Shown here in pieces: positions 7,199 through 14,911 of a stretch of DNA of 18,810 nucleotides. A model generated the notes under the pieces. That model made no database searches and was not told where the DNA came from. It saw only the letters and a list, made by a program, of their open reading frames with translations. A program made the position numbers and the translations under genes. The stretch lies in assembly GCA_963625535.1 (NCBI GenBank), contig CAVFUK010000030.1:1-18810 (forward strand), read 5' to 3'. Positions within the stretch are counted from its first letter, which is position 1, and each line of letters opens with the position of its first letter. The stretch comes from Phocaeicola_A sp963625535 (GTDB lineage: Bacteria; Bacteroidota; Bacteroidia; Bacteroidales; Bacteroidaceae).

Positions 7199-8265
7199 TT
7201 ATAATAGGTTTTGTACCATTCGGCGAAAGCCCGCAGGCCGTTGCGCAGCGGAGTGGACGGTTTGAATCCGAAATCCTGCTCCAGCGGTGTGGTGTCGGCA
7301 TAGGTGACAGGCACGTCGCCCGGCTGCATGGGCACCAGTTGAGTGTGGGCCTCGAAGTCGTAGTCGGCAGGCAACACCTCCGCACGGATGAGCTCCTCCT
7401 TCAGGATGCGGACGAAGTCGAGCAGATTCTCCGGCTGGTTGTTTCCGATGTTGTAGACCTTATAGGGAGGCACGGGCAGTCCGTCCTCACCCGTCTGCTT
7501 CTCCGGTGCGTGTTGCATCACGCGCGTCACACCCTCCACGATGTCGTCCACGAAGGTGAAGTCGCGCTTGCAGTTGCCATAGTTGAATATCTGAATAGTC
7601 TTGCCCGCCACCAGTTTGTCGGTAAATCCGAAGTAGGCCATGTCCGGACGGCCGGCAGGGCCATAGACAGTGAAGAATCGCAGTCCTGTGCTGGGGATGT
7701 TATAGAGTTTAGAGTAGGCGTGTGCCATCAGCTCGTTGCTCTTCTTGGTGGCGGCGTAGAGGCTCACGGGATTGTCCACCTTGTCCTCCGTGTCGTAGGG
7801 AATCTTCTTGTTGGAGCCGTAGACGCTGCTCGAGCTGGCGTACACCAGGTGCTCCACCCCGCTGCATCCGCCGTCGTAGCTGTGGCGACAAGCCTCCAGG
7901 ATGTTGAAGAAGCCCACCAGGTTGCTCTCGATGTAGGCCTCGGGGTTGGTGATGCTGTAGCGCACGCCGGCCTGTGCCGCCAGGTTGACGACCACCTGTG
8001 GCCGGTAGGTGGCAAACAACTCGTCCACAGCAGCCTTGTCGGCGATGTTGCCCCGCACGAAGACGAAGTTGCCGTATGCCTGCAGCTGTCTGAGCCGCTC
8101 TTCCTTGATGCGCACGTCGTAATAGTCGTTCATGTTGTCGATGCCTATCACCCGCACATCCTTCACCTCACTCAAAAGTCTGCGCGACAGATTGCTGCCT
8201 ATGAAGCCTGCCGCGCCGGTCACCAAGATGGTTTTACCCTCTAATTGTACGTTCTTCTGTAACAT
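7192..8265 (-). CDS. UDP-glucuronate 4-epimerase (NAD-dependent SDR epimerase)
   Basis: A 357-residue extended short-chain dehydrogenase/reductase. The NAD-binding GAAGFIG is at 17-23, the catalytic Tyr170-x3-Lys174 pair is in SLYAATKKSNE, and the Ser region is ASSSSVYG. Features that separate UDP-GlcA 4-epimerases (LpsL/Cap1J, plant GAE) from GalE are visible: NMNDYYDVRIKEERL after the Rossmann start, FFTVYGPAGRPDMA, FNYGNCKRDFTFVDDIVEG, and the end MQPGDVPVTYADTTPLEQDF. It interconverts UDP-GlcA and UDP-GalA in the cytoplasm. The start is the ATG at 8265: it lies just before the conserved LEGKTILVTG and behind a TAnnTTTG box, whereas the longer frame to 8409 would cross the promoter. It overlaps the kinase start by 7 bp, so the two are probably translationally coupled. 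Confidence 0.92.
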   Translation of the reverse strand: MLQKNVQLEGKTILVTGAAGFIGSNLSRRLLSEVKDVRVIGIDNMNDYYDVRIKEERLRQLQAYGNFVFVRGNIADKAAVDELFATYRPQVVVNLAAQAGVRYSITNPEAYIESNLVGFFNILEACRHSYDGGCSGVEHLVYASSSSVYGSNKKIPYDTEDKVDNPVSLYAATKKSNELMAHAYSKLYNIPSTGLRFFTVYGPAGRPDMAYFGFTDKLVAGKTIQIFNYGNCKRDFTFVDDIVEGVTRVMQHAPEKQTGEDGLPVPPYKVYNIGNNQPENLLDFVRILKEELIRAEVLPADYDFEAHTQLVPMQPGDVPVTYADTTPLEQDFGFKPSTPLRNGLRAFAEWYKTYYKC

Positions 8266-8301
8266 ATCTATTGTTAACACTATATTGTTGCTGATAGGTT
8301 G

Positions 8302-8333
8302 CAAAAGTAGGACTTTTTCGTCCAATCTCCCAA
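8302..8333 (-). promoter_or_regulatory. Promoter of the epimerase-kinase operon
   Basis: On the minus strand TACTTTTG (8302-8309) matches TAnnTTTG, and a TTG at 8331-8333 lies 21 bp upstream of it. The ATG is about 37 bp downstream at 8265. Spacing agrees with the Bacteroidetes primary sigma factor pattern and supports the short epimerase start. Confidence 0.7.
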
Positions 8334-8371
8334 TCTTACGGGCGGTAATTGGCGAAAGGGAGAGCGAAAAC

Positions 8372-8402
8372 TTGCCCGTACGGATTCTGTGCACTAATTT
8401 TG
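8372..8402 (+). promoter_or_regulatory. Promoter of the symporter gene
   Basis: TTG (8372-8374) and TAATTTTG (8395-8402) are separated by 20 bp, the standard Bacteroidetes arrangement. The ATG at 8427 follows 25 bp later. It is back-to-back with the epimerase promoter, about 40 bp apart, so a single regulator could control both. Confidence 0.75.
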
Positions 8403-8426
8403 CAGCCAAAACAAAGACAACAACTG

Positions 8427-9899
8427 ATGCAAGGGACTTTCATCCTCCTCACGATTATCATCTACTTCGGATTGCTGTACGTCATCTCCCGATGGACCAG
8501 CAGAAACCGTCAGGACAACGACGCCTTCTTCCGTGGCAACCGACAGTCGCCGTGGTATGTGGTCTCCTTCGGCATGGTGGGCGCCTCGCTCTCCGGTGTC
8601 ACGTTCGTCTCCGTGCCGGGCATGGTGAGCTCCATCGACATGACCTACATGCAGACGGTGTTCGGCTTCTCGGTCGGCTATCTGGTGATAGCCCACGTGC
8701 TGTTGCCGCTCTACTACAAGCTCAACCTCACCTCCATCTACACCTATCTGGGACAACGCATCGGCCCGCGGGCCTACCACACGGGGGCGGTGTTCTTCCT
8801 GATATCGAAGATGACAGGTGCCGCGGCGCGACTCTATCTGGTCTGCGTCATCCTGCAGCACTTCGTCTTCGACCCGCTGCGGATTCCCTTCGTGGTGACC
8901 GTCACCGTCCTGGTGATACTCATTTGGCTCTACACCCACAAGAGTGGCATCCGTGCCATCGTGTGGACTGACACGCTGCAGACCTTCTGTCTCTTCGCGG
9001 CGCTGATACTCATCCTGTGTAACGTGTGCGGCAAGCTGGGGCTCGACTTCGGCGGGTTCCTGACCACCATACGCGAGAGCGACCACAGCCGCATCTTCGT
9101 GTTCGACGACTGGCAGTCGAAGCAGAACTTCTTCAAGCAGTTCTTCAGCGGCATCTTCATCACCATCGTCATGACCGGACTGGACCAGGACATGATGCAG
9201 AAGAACCTGACCTGCCGCAACCTGAAGGAGGCGAAGAAGAATATGTATTGCTACGGCTTCTCGTTCATCCCGGCCAACTTCCTCTTCCTCTCGTTGGGCA
9301 TCCTGTTGCTCATGCTTGCCCCGCAGATGGGGCTGAGCATCCCCGCGGCAGGCGACGACCTGTTGCCGATGTTTGCCGCCGAGGGTCATCTGGGCTTCGC
9401 GGTATTGGTGTTCTTCACCATCGGCATCATCGCCGCGGCGTTCTCCAGTGCCGACTCGGCACTGACGGCCCTCACCACCAGCTTCTGTGTGGACATCCTC
9501 CACGTGGACAAGCGCACGCCGACCGAAGCGGAACGCACCCGCAAGCGGGTACACATAGCAGTCTCCGTCATCTTCATCCTCTTCATCTGGCTCTTCAAGG
9601 CGGCCAACAGCAAGAGCGTGATAGATGCCATCTACATCCTGGCATCGTACACCTACGGTCCGTTACTCGGACTCTTCACGTTCGGCCTCTTCACCCGGCG
9701 CGTGCCGCGCGACCGGTTCGTGCCCTACGTAGCCGTGGCCTCGCCCATCATCTGTTACCTCACAGACTGGCTCACCTATCGCTACACAGGCTATCGGTTC
9801 GGCTACGAGATGCTGATGCTCAACGGACTGCTCACCTTCATGGAACTTTTATTATTGTCAATCTATAAACACAAGAATCATGGAAATTACCAGTGCTGA
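8427..9899 (+). CDS. Sodium:solute symporter (SSS family)
   Basis: A 490-residue, very hydrophobic protein with about 13 predicted membrane spans, the usual length and shape of the SSS/SLC5 family, which brings in sugars, uronates or amino acids with Na+. Recognisable parts are the first helix followed by NRQDNDAFFRGNRQSPWYVV (substrate-gate loop), FGMVGASLSGVTFVSVPG (helix with the conserved G-S-L-SG pattern), GLDQDMMQKNLTCRN (about 251-265, the DQD-x-x-Q signature) and FSSADSALTALTTSF (conserved S-x-DS of the Na2 site). The ATG at 8427 is chosen because it follows the promoter and begins the first membrane segment; the upstream extension is not family-like. Its substrate is not known from sequence. 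Location opposite the kinase/epimerase pair suggests a hexuronate. The last 20 bp overlap engB. Confidence 0.93.
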   Translation: MQGTFILLTIIIYFGLLYVISRWTSRNRQDNDAFFRGNRQSPWYVVSFGMVGASLSGVTFVSVPGMVSSIDMTYMQTVFGFSVGYLVIAHVLLPLYYKLNLTSIYTYLGQRIGPRAYHTGAVFFLISKMTGAAARLYLVCVILQHFVFDPLRIPFVVTVTVLVILIWLYTHKSGIRAIVWTDTLQTFCLFAALILILCNVCGKLGLDFGGFLTTIRESDHSRIFVFDDWQSKQNFFKQFFSGIFITIVMTGLDQDMMQKNLTCRNLKEAKKNMYCYGFSFIPANFLFLSLGILLLMLAPQMGLSIPAAGDDLLPMFAAEGHLGFAVLVFFTIGIIAAAFSSADSALTALTTSFCVDILHVDKRTPTEAERTRKRVHIAVSVIFILFIWLFKAANSKSVIDAIYILASYTYGPLLGLFTFGLFTRRVPRDRFVPYVAVASPIICYLTDWLTYRYTGYRFGYEMLMLNGLLTFMELLLLSIYKHKNHGNYQC

Positions 9900-10476
9900 C
9901 TTCGTCATCAGTAACACACAACCGAGCAAATGTCCGCAGGACGGACTGCCTGAATATGCGTTCATAGGAAGGTCCAACGTTGGCAAATCGAGTCTGATAA
10001 ACATGCTTACCAAACGACCGAAATTGGCCATGACCTCCGCCACGCCGGGAAAGACGCTGCTGATAAACCACTTCATCATCAACAAAAAGTGGTACCTCGT
10101 GGACTTGCCTGGATATGGCTACGCACAGCGCAGCAAGAAGCAACAGGACAAGATTACCAAGGTGATAGAGGACTATGTGTTGGAACGCGAGCAGATGACC
10201 TGTCTGTTTGTGCTGATTGACATCCGTCTGGAGCCACAGAAGATAGACCTGGAGTTCATCGAATGGTTGGGTGAGAACGGCATCCCCTTCGCCATCGTCT
10301 TCACAAAGGCCGACAAGCTCTCCGCCCAGAAGGTGCGGGCCAACGAGGCCAGTTACCTACAGAAGTTGCAGGAGAGTTGGGAGGAGCTGCCGCCCCACTT
10401 CATCACCTCCAGCGAGAAAGGCACCGGCCGCGACGAGCTACTCTCCTACATCGACGAGATAAACAAGTCACTCTAG
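9880..10476 (+). CDS. engB: Ribosome biogenesis GTPase EngB/YsxC (YihA)
   Basis: A 198-residue circularly normal TRAFAC GTPase needed for large (50S) ribosomal subunit assembly. All G motifs are present: G1 GRSNVGKS (30-37), G2 in TPGKT (55-59), G3 DLPGYG (75-80), G4 TKAD (142-145) and G5 SSEKG (177-181). Also typical are EYAFIGRSNVGKSSLIN and WYLVDLPGYGYA. Length is normal. The ATG at 9880 lies inside the 3' end of the symporter gene, in another frame, so the GTPase is probably translated by re-initiation or coupling from the symporter mRNA. No separate TAnnTTTG box was found just upstream. It is usually essential, so being placed behind a transporter gene is notable. Confidence 0.97.
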   Translation: MEITSADFVISNTQPSKCPQDGLPEYAFIGRSNVGKSSLINMLTKRPKLAMTSATPGKTLLINHFIINKKWYLVDLPGYGYAQRSKKQQDKITKVIEDYVLEREQMTCLFVLIDIRLEPQKIDLEFIEWLGENGIPFAIVFTKADKLSAQKVRANEASYLQKLQESWEELPPHFITSSEKGTGRDELLSYIDEINKSL

Positions 10477-10551
10477 GGAATCCATAGCATCCGCCGCCCA
10501 ACGTCCGCTGATGTCGACTAGCGACTCGGTTATATAAGACAAGTGGAATCA

Positions 10552-10577
10552 GGGGGGGGTATGACATATCCCCCCCC
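10552..10577. terminator. G8/C8 hairpin downstream of engB
   Basis: Eight G (10552-10559) and eight C (10570-10577) form a homopolymeric stem around TATGACATAT, whose TAT/ATA ends can extend it with one bulge. It lies 75 bp after the engB stop and 134 bp from the convergent helicase stop. It lacks a T-run, so a terminator role is plausible rather than certain; the C tract in the other direction gives the same stem. Confidence 0.5.
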
Positions 10578-10594
10578 GAGGGCCATTGTCCAAT

Positions 10595-10672
10595 GAAGTA
10601 TACTTCATCGGGCATCGAAGTATACTTCATCGGCACTTGAGGTATACTTCATCGACCATCGAGGTATACCTC
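10595..10672. repeat. Four tandem palindromes with an exact 22-bp period
   Basis: Copies of GARGTATACYTC start at 10595, 10617, 10639 and 10661, i.e. three identical 22-bp steps, with spacers resembling ATCGRSCATC. Copies 1 and 2 are GAAGTATACTTC; copy 3 is GAGGTATACTTC (one mismatch); copy 4 is GAGGTATACCTC, a perfect palindrome after a change in both arms. The symmetric change suggests that dyad symmetry is kept by selection. The array lies between the convergent engB and helicase genes, so it is not in an obvious promoter position. Confidence 0.9.
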
Positions 10673-10710
10673 CCTGTTTCGGTTTCGGTCTATGCTAAAC
10701 TTGTGTACGC

Positions 10711-13700
10711 TCATCGTTTCTGTATCATATTCAAGAGGTCTTCGCCTGTGAGCTTATGGCTCATGTCCGAACCTTCGAGGATGTCCTGCACCAACGCTTG
10801 CTTCTGCTCGTGCAACCGCTGTATCTTCTCCTCGATGGTGCCTTCGGCAATGAGGTGATAAACCATGACGGACTGTTGCTGCCCGATGCGGTGCGTACGG
10901 TCGGTCGCCTGTGCCTCGATGGCAGGGTTCCACCATGGGTCGGCATGAATCACGTAGTTGGCACGGGTCAGGTTCAAGCCCAGACCTCCCGCCTTGAGGG
11001 AGATGAGGAACACGGGACACTCGCCGTCCTGGAACTGCTTCACCAGTTTCTGGCGAGTCTTGATGTCCACCGAGCCGTCTATATATAAATAGGTAATCTT
11101 CTCCTTGTCGAGGGCTTCACGGATGAGAGCCAGGTACGATGTGAACTGCGAGAACACCAACACTCCCCCATTCTTCTTCCCGTCCTTGTCCGGGGAGAGA
11201 CCTTCCAACATGGTCTGAAGCAACTCGACGAGCGCGGTTATCTTGGAACCCTGCTGGCCTTTGTTGCCCTTCTTACCTTCCTCCACCAGACGGCAGTCGC
11301 ACGAGCACTGGCGCAGACGGGTAATCTCGCTGAGGGTATTCACCGACACCTTGCTGCCTTTCTCGTTGAGCAGCATCTGCTCAGCCTTGCGACGCAGCAC
11401 CTCGTAGACCAGCATCTCCTCCTCGCTGAGAGCCACGTGTCGATAAATCTCCTCCTTGGGAGGCAACTCCTTCGCCACCTTCTCCTTGGTACGGCGCAGC
11501 ATGAAGGGCTTTATCAGGCGGTCCAGCTCAGCCTGCATCACCTTGTCGCCATTCTGTTCGATGGGGGTGATGAAGCGGCGGTTGAAGTCCTCGAACGAGC
11601 CCAACAGGCCGGGGTTGACGAACTGGAAGAGGTTCCACAACTCGCCGAGATGATTCTGCACCGGAGTGCCGGTCAGCATCACACGGTTGTCGCTCTTCAG
11701 CTGCATAGCCACGGCGGATGTCTTCGCGCCGCGGTTCTTTATGACATGAGCCTCATCGAGGCAAATGGTGTTCCAATGTTTCGCGGTGATGTCGTCCTTC
11801 ACGCTGAGCAACAGTCCGTACGTGGTGACGACCACATCGCCTGCCTTAGCCTCGCCAATGGTCGCCGTGCGGTCTGTGGCGAAATTGAGGAGTGTGACGT
11901 TCAGCGACGGGGCGAACTTCTCGAACTCCATCTTCCAGTTGGGTGCCACGGATGCCGGGGCCACCACCAGCGACGGACCTTCCTTCGCCTTCAACAGCAG
12001 GAAGGCAATGGTCTGTATGGTCTTTCCAAGTCCCATGTCGTCAGCCAGCAGGGCTCCCGCGCCCCACTCATTGAGTCGCGCCATCCAGCAGTATCCCTCC
12101 TTCTGGTAGTTACGCAGCTTGGCTTTCAGCGCCTTGGGCACGGCCGGCGTATAGGTGCTTGCCGTCTTTATGCGTTCACGTATCTTCTTGAGTTCCTCGT
12201 CCTCGGCCAGCGTCAGCTCTCCCTCGGTGACGTCAGCGCCCAGCAGGGCGGCCGAGAAGGGCGAGAGTTGCAGTTTGCCGTGCGACCGGGAGGCGATGGC
12301 ATTGAGCTGGTCCAACTGCTTGCGCAACTTGTCGCTGATTGCCAGGAACTCTCCTTCGCCCAAGCGGACGTATTGTCCATGGCTATGACCGACCAGCTCC
12401 AACAGTTGCGCCATGGAGAGGACCTTGTCCTGGTCCACTTGCACGTTGCCTTCTATCTCGAACCATCCGTTATCTTTCTTCTTGATGGAACCGCTCCAGG
12501 CACCGCCCGGACGTCTCACCTTAATGCGCGCGCCCTCTTTCCATTCGCACACGATGTAGTCGGTATGTTGCTGCGCATAGTCGATGAGCGGCAACAGTTC
12601 GTCGGAACCCAGCACCACGGATTCTTCCGTCTTCAGTTCCTCTATGCCGGTGTCCTCTATCAGTTGTTTTAGCCGTTTCCTCTCCAACGAGGTGTCGCGC
12701 ACCACCCGCACATATTGTCCTTCGGCATTTTGGGCTATCACCTCCTTGCCTTCACGGCCGGGCTTGCACTGCGTCCGGCTCCCCTCGAGCGGGCGCACGA
12801 AGGCGGAGACGCTGTAGGAGACAGCGTCGTGGGGCGTTATCTGCAAGGTGAGCATGGCATCGCCCTGTACGGTAGGCAGCGTGCTGCCGCCTTCTATCAG
12901 GTCGCTGTTCACCTCTATCTTTCCGCCCAACTGGGACAGGAAAGATTTCAGTTGCTCCTCGGCCTCCAGGGGGAATTGTTTCAACGTAAGCAGACGGCGG
13001 TAGAACATCTTCTGCTCGTCGGTCACCCGGACGAAGTCTATCGCCGAGGAGGTCTTCTTGACCACGATGTTTCCGTCGTCCAGTTTATCGAGCGGCACAT
13101 TGCTCGTCACCTCGAATCCCGCGTCTGTACGGTTCAGACTGATGAAGGCAGGCTGTTCGCGCACCTCCATCAAGGTATAGGGGGCCGAGTTGCCGCTGTA
13201 GAGTCGGCTCTCCTGCACCATCTCGGGCAACACGTGTTTCAGGCGCAGGTCCTCGTAGTAAAATTCCGAGTCGTTGAAGGCCCGCTTGGCGATGCGCCTG
13301 TCGTCGGCATCCATTTCCGGTATGTTCAAGAAGAGGAACTTCTGCGTGGAGACAGCCTTGCCGGCACTCCACGCGCCGCTCTTCAGCACCGACTGCAGAC
13401 GTACGTCCACCGTATCGCCACGTTTGCTAAGGAAATAGGCCAGGCGCGTAGTCCGGTTGCTACCATCCTCATTGGATTTACCCATGAGATCGTCGAGCAC
13501 CTTTTTCCACTCCGGCTTTCGGTAGATGGACGAGAGTAACCCCTCTGTGCCGTACGCACGGTTGGCCTCCTGTTCCGACTCTGCGTCGAGCGGGATGTAC
13601 TTTCGCTGTTCTTGTTTAAAGATGAGCCAACGCGGGGAGCGAAATCTGTATTCTGTAGCAGGAATTTCCACATAGTTGAGTATAAGATAAGCCATCACTC

Positions 13701-14739
13701 GGTTCATGCTTTCATTGGTTCTCAACAATCGGTCTACATCGGCTTGAATGGTTTCGTTGGAGGCGCGGACATAGAGTATATTATACAGTATCTGTGCCGC
13801 CTCGTTGGTGGTGGTGCTTAACTTATTCAACGACACGCACGCCGCCTTACCCTCCTCGGACTGCGACAGGTAGCAGATGAGCACAAAGAAGAAGTTAAGA
13901 ATCTCGCTGTCAAAGAGTACCGTGTGTTTGCGTTCCTCCTTGCACAGCAACGTCAGCGCCTTGCTGTAGAGCTTGAACGCCTCGTCATAATTGTGGTGGT
14001 AGGCTTCGTTGAGCGCGGACAGGATGCAGTGGTACTTGTTGTTGTAAAGGATAGGCGTGGATGGCCAATGGCCATAGGACATATAGTCGATGAGGTCGCA
14101 CAGGCACAGATACCGTCGTTTCACATCCGTGTATACCTGCCAATCAATCTCTTCTATCAGACTCTTTACGTTGCCTACATTGAGTATAGCCTCATGATGT
14201 AAAGCGTCTTCTAGTGTGTAGCCTATGATGGCGTTTGAATTATCCCATCGGAGACTCTTGATGAACGGACGGAAGCGGGCATCATCGATGTGTGGTCCCA
14301 ATATATTCGTCAACTCTGTGCTGGAGAGGCTAACCCGACGATCCACCACAGGTTTTTTGAACCCTCCGTAGATGTAGTCCCAAAACATTTTCTGCAAAGG
14401 GTCTTGTTTATAAGTCTTTTCGGCTTTGACCACCTTTTCAATCAACGGTTTCTCGTACTCAATGAAGTAGAGCATGGAATAAATCATAATAGAATTATCG
14501 ATGCTGAAGGTGTATGCAGTCGAGAAGTAGTTGTAATCTTTTATACGAATGAGCCCACATTGGAAGAGTTCAGTGGAGACGCTACGGAGGTCGACCGCGT
14601 TGTCGCCCGACAACTGTTGCACCAATTGGCTCAACTGTTTAGCATCCACCTTCGAGAGGTCATAGAGGGTATAGAGTGCGACCAGGACTTTTTCCGACGG
14701 TTCGAGGTCCTGAAAGAATAATTTATAATCTACGTACAT
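10711..14739 (-). CDS. SNF2-family DEAD/DEAH-box helicase, 1342 residues
   Basis: A Swi2/Snf2-type ATP-dependent DNA translocase. The ATPase core fills roughly residues 855-1340: LLADDMGLGKTIQTIAFLL (motif I, near 900), LDEAHVIKN (motif II, near 995), MLTGTPVQNHLGELWNLFQF (motif III), VFSQFTSYL and LISLKAGGLGLNLTRANYVI (motifs IV-V), then DRTHRIGQ (motif VI, near 1287). The first ~850 residues show no domain that I recognise; there is a TPR-like helix pair around residues 230-260 (ALNEAYHHNYDEAFKLYSKA) and a mixed beta-rich middle. Such long N-termini are common in Bacteroidetes SNF2 proteins. RapA-like remodelling of RNA polymerase or DNA repair are possible roles; neither is shown. The ATG at 14739 follows a TATCTTTG box. 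No operon partner; the gene converges on engB. Confidence 0.92.
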   Translation of the reverse strand: MYVDYKLFFQDLEPSEKVLVALYTLYDLSKVDAKQLSQLVQQLSGDNAVDLRSVSTELFQCGLIRIKDYNYFSTAYTFSIDNSIMIYSMLYFIEYEKPLIEKVVKAEKTYKQDPLQKMFWDYIYGGFKKPVVDRRVSLSSTELTNILGPHIDDARFRPFIKSLRWDNSNAIIGYTLEDALHHEAILNVGNVKSLIEEIDWQVYTDVKRRYLCLCDLIDYMSYGHWPSTPILYNNKYHCILSALNEAYHHNYDEAFKLYSKALTLLCKEERKHTVLFDSEILNFFFVLICYLSQSEEGKAACVSLNKLSTTTNEAAQILYNILYVRASNETIQADVDRLLRTNESMNRVMAYLILNYVEIPATEYRFRSPRWLIFKQEQRKYIPLDAESEQEANRAYGTEGLLSSIYRKPEWKKVLDDLMGKSNEDGSNRTTRLAYFLSKRGDTVDVRLQSVLKSGAWSAGKAVSTQKFLFLNIPEMDADDRRIAKRAFNDSEFYYEDLRLKHVLPEMVQESRLYSGNSAPYTLMEVREQPAFISLNRTDAGFEVTSNVPLDKLDDGNIVVKKTSSAIDFVRVTDEQKMFYRRLLTLKQFPLEAEEQLKSFLSQLGGKIEVNSDLIEGGSTLPTVQGDAMLTLQITPHDAVSYSVSAFVRPLEGSRTQCKPGREGKEVIAQNAEGQYVRVVRDTSLERKRLKQLIEDTGIEELKTEESVVLGSDELLPLIDYAQQHTDYIVCEWKEGARIKVRRPGGAWSGSIKKKDNGWFEIEGNVQVDQDKVLSMAQLLELVGHSHGQYVRLGEGEFLAISDKLRKQLDQLNAIASRSHGKLQLSPFSAALLGADVTEGELTLAEDEELKKIRERIKTASTYTPAVPKALKAKLRNYQKEGYCWMARLNEWGAGALLADDMGLGKTIQTIAFLLLKAKEGPSLVVAPASVAPNWKMEFEKFAPSLNVTLLNFATDRTATIGEAKAGDVVVTTYGLLLSVKDDITAKHWNTICLDEAHVIKNRGAKTSAVAMQLKSDNRVMLTGTPVQNHLGELWNLFQFVNPGLLGSFEDFNRRFITPIEQNGDKVMQAELDRLIKPFMLRRTKEKVAKELPPKEEIYRHVALSEEEMLVYEVLRRKAEQMLLNEKGSKVSVNTLSEITRLRQCSCDCRLVEEGKKGNKGQQGSKITALVELLQTMLEGLSPDKDGKKNGGVLVFSQFTSYLALIREALDKEKITYLYIDGSVDIKTRQKLVKQFQDGECPVFLISLKAGGLGLNLTRANYVIHADPWWNPAIEAQATDRTHRIGQQQSVMVYHLIAEGTIEEKIQRLHEQKQALVQDILEGSDMSHKLTGEDLLNMIQKR

Positions 14740-14800
14740 AATCTAACCAATAATACAGGAAAAGGCCGGACCCGCAAAGACCCGTGCCGTCATTAGTGCG

Positions 14801-14808
14801 CAAAGATA
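14801..14808 (-). promoter_or_regulatory. Putative -7 box (TATCTTTG) of the helicase gene
   Basis: On the minus strand TATCTTTG matches TAnnTTTG and lies 61 bp upstream of the helicase ATG. The closest TTG upstream is 24 bp away (14833-14835), slightly beyond the usual spacing. Confidence 0.5.
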
Positions 14809-14848
14809 ACACTTTTATCTGATAAATCCGCACAACAGGGCGCATGAG

Positions 14849-14879
14849 TTGGCACATTCAAATAAAAGTCCTATTTTTG
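14849..14879 (+). promoter_or_regulatory. Promoter of the MenD-like gene
   Basis: TTG (14849-14851) and TATTTTTG (14872-14879) are 20 bp apart, a clean Bacteroidetes promoter. The ATG at 14912 follows 32 bp later. A good promoter argues that the MenD-like gene is expressed and not a decaying remnant. Confidence 0.75.
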
Positions 14880-14911
14880 TGACGTAAATCACCAACTAAC
14901 AGTTTGTGTTC

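Noticed and set aside
6281..7204. 307-codon open frame opposite the sugar kinase
   Set aside because: Antisense shadow caused by GC-rich third positions; the minus-strand frame carries all GHMP motifs.
6035..8265. Leloir galactose operon (galK-galE)
   Set aside because: The epimerase has UDP-GlcA 4-epimerase signatures and the kinase lacks the GEHTDY motif; the uronate interpretation fits both better.
8266..8409. Longer N-terminus of the epimerase (start at 8409)
   Set aside because: It would cross the TACTTTTG promoter box and adds 48 residues not found in the family.
8394..9554. 386-codon open frame opposite the symporter
   Set aside because: Very high His/Glu/Arg/Gln content and no motifs; the + strand encodes a clear SSS transporter.
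11437..12672. 411-codon open frame opposite the helicase
   Set aside because: Shadow of the SNF2 gene, whose motifs are complete on the minus strand.
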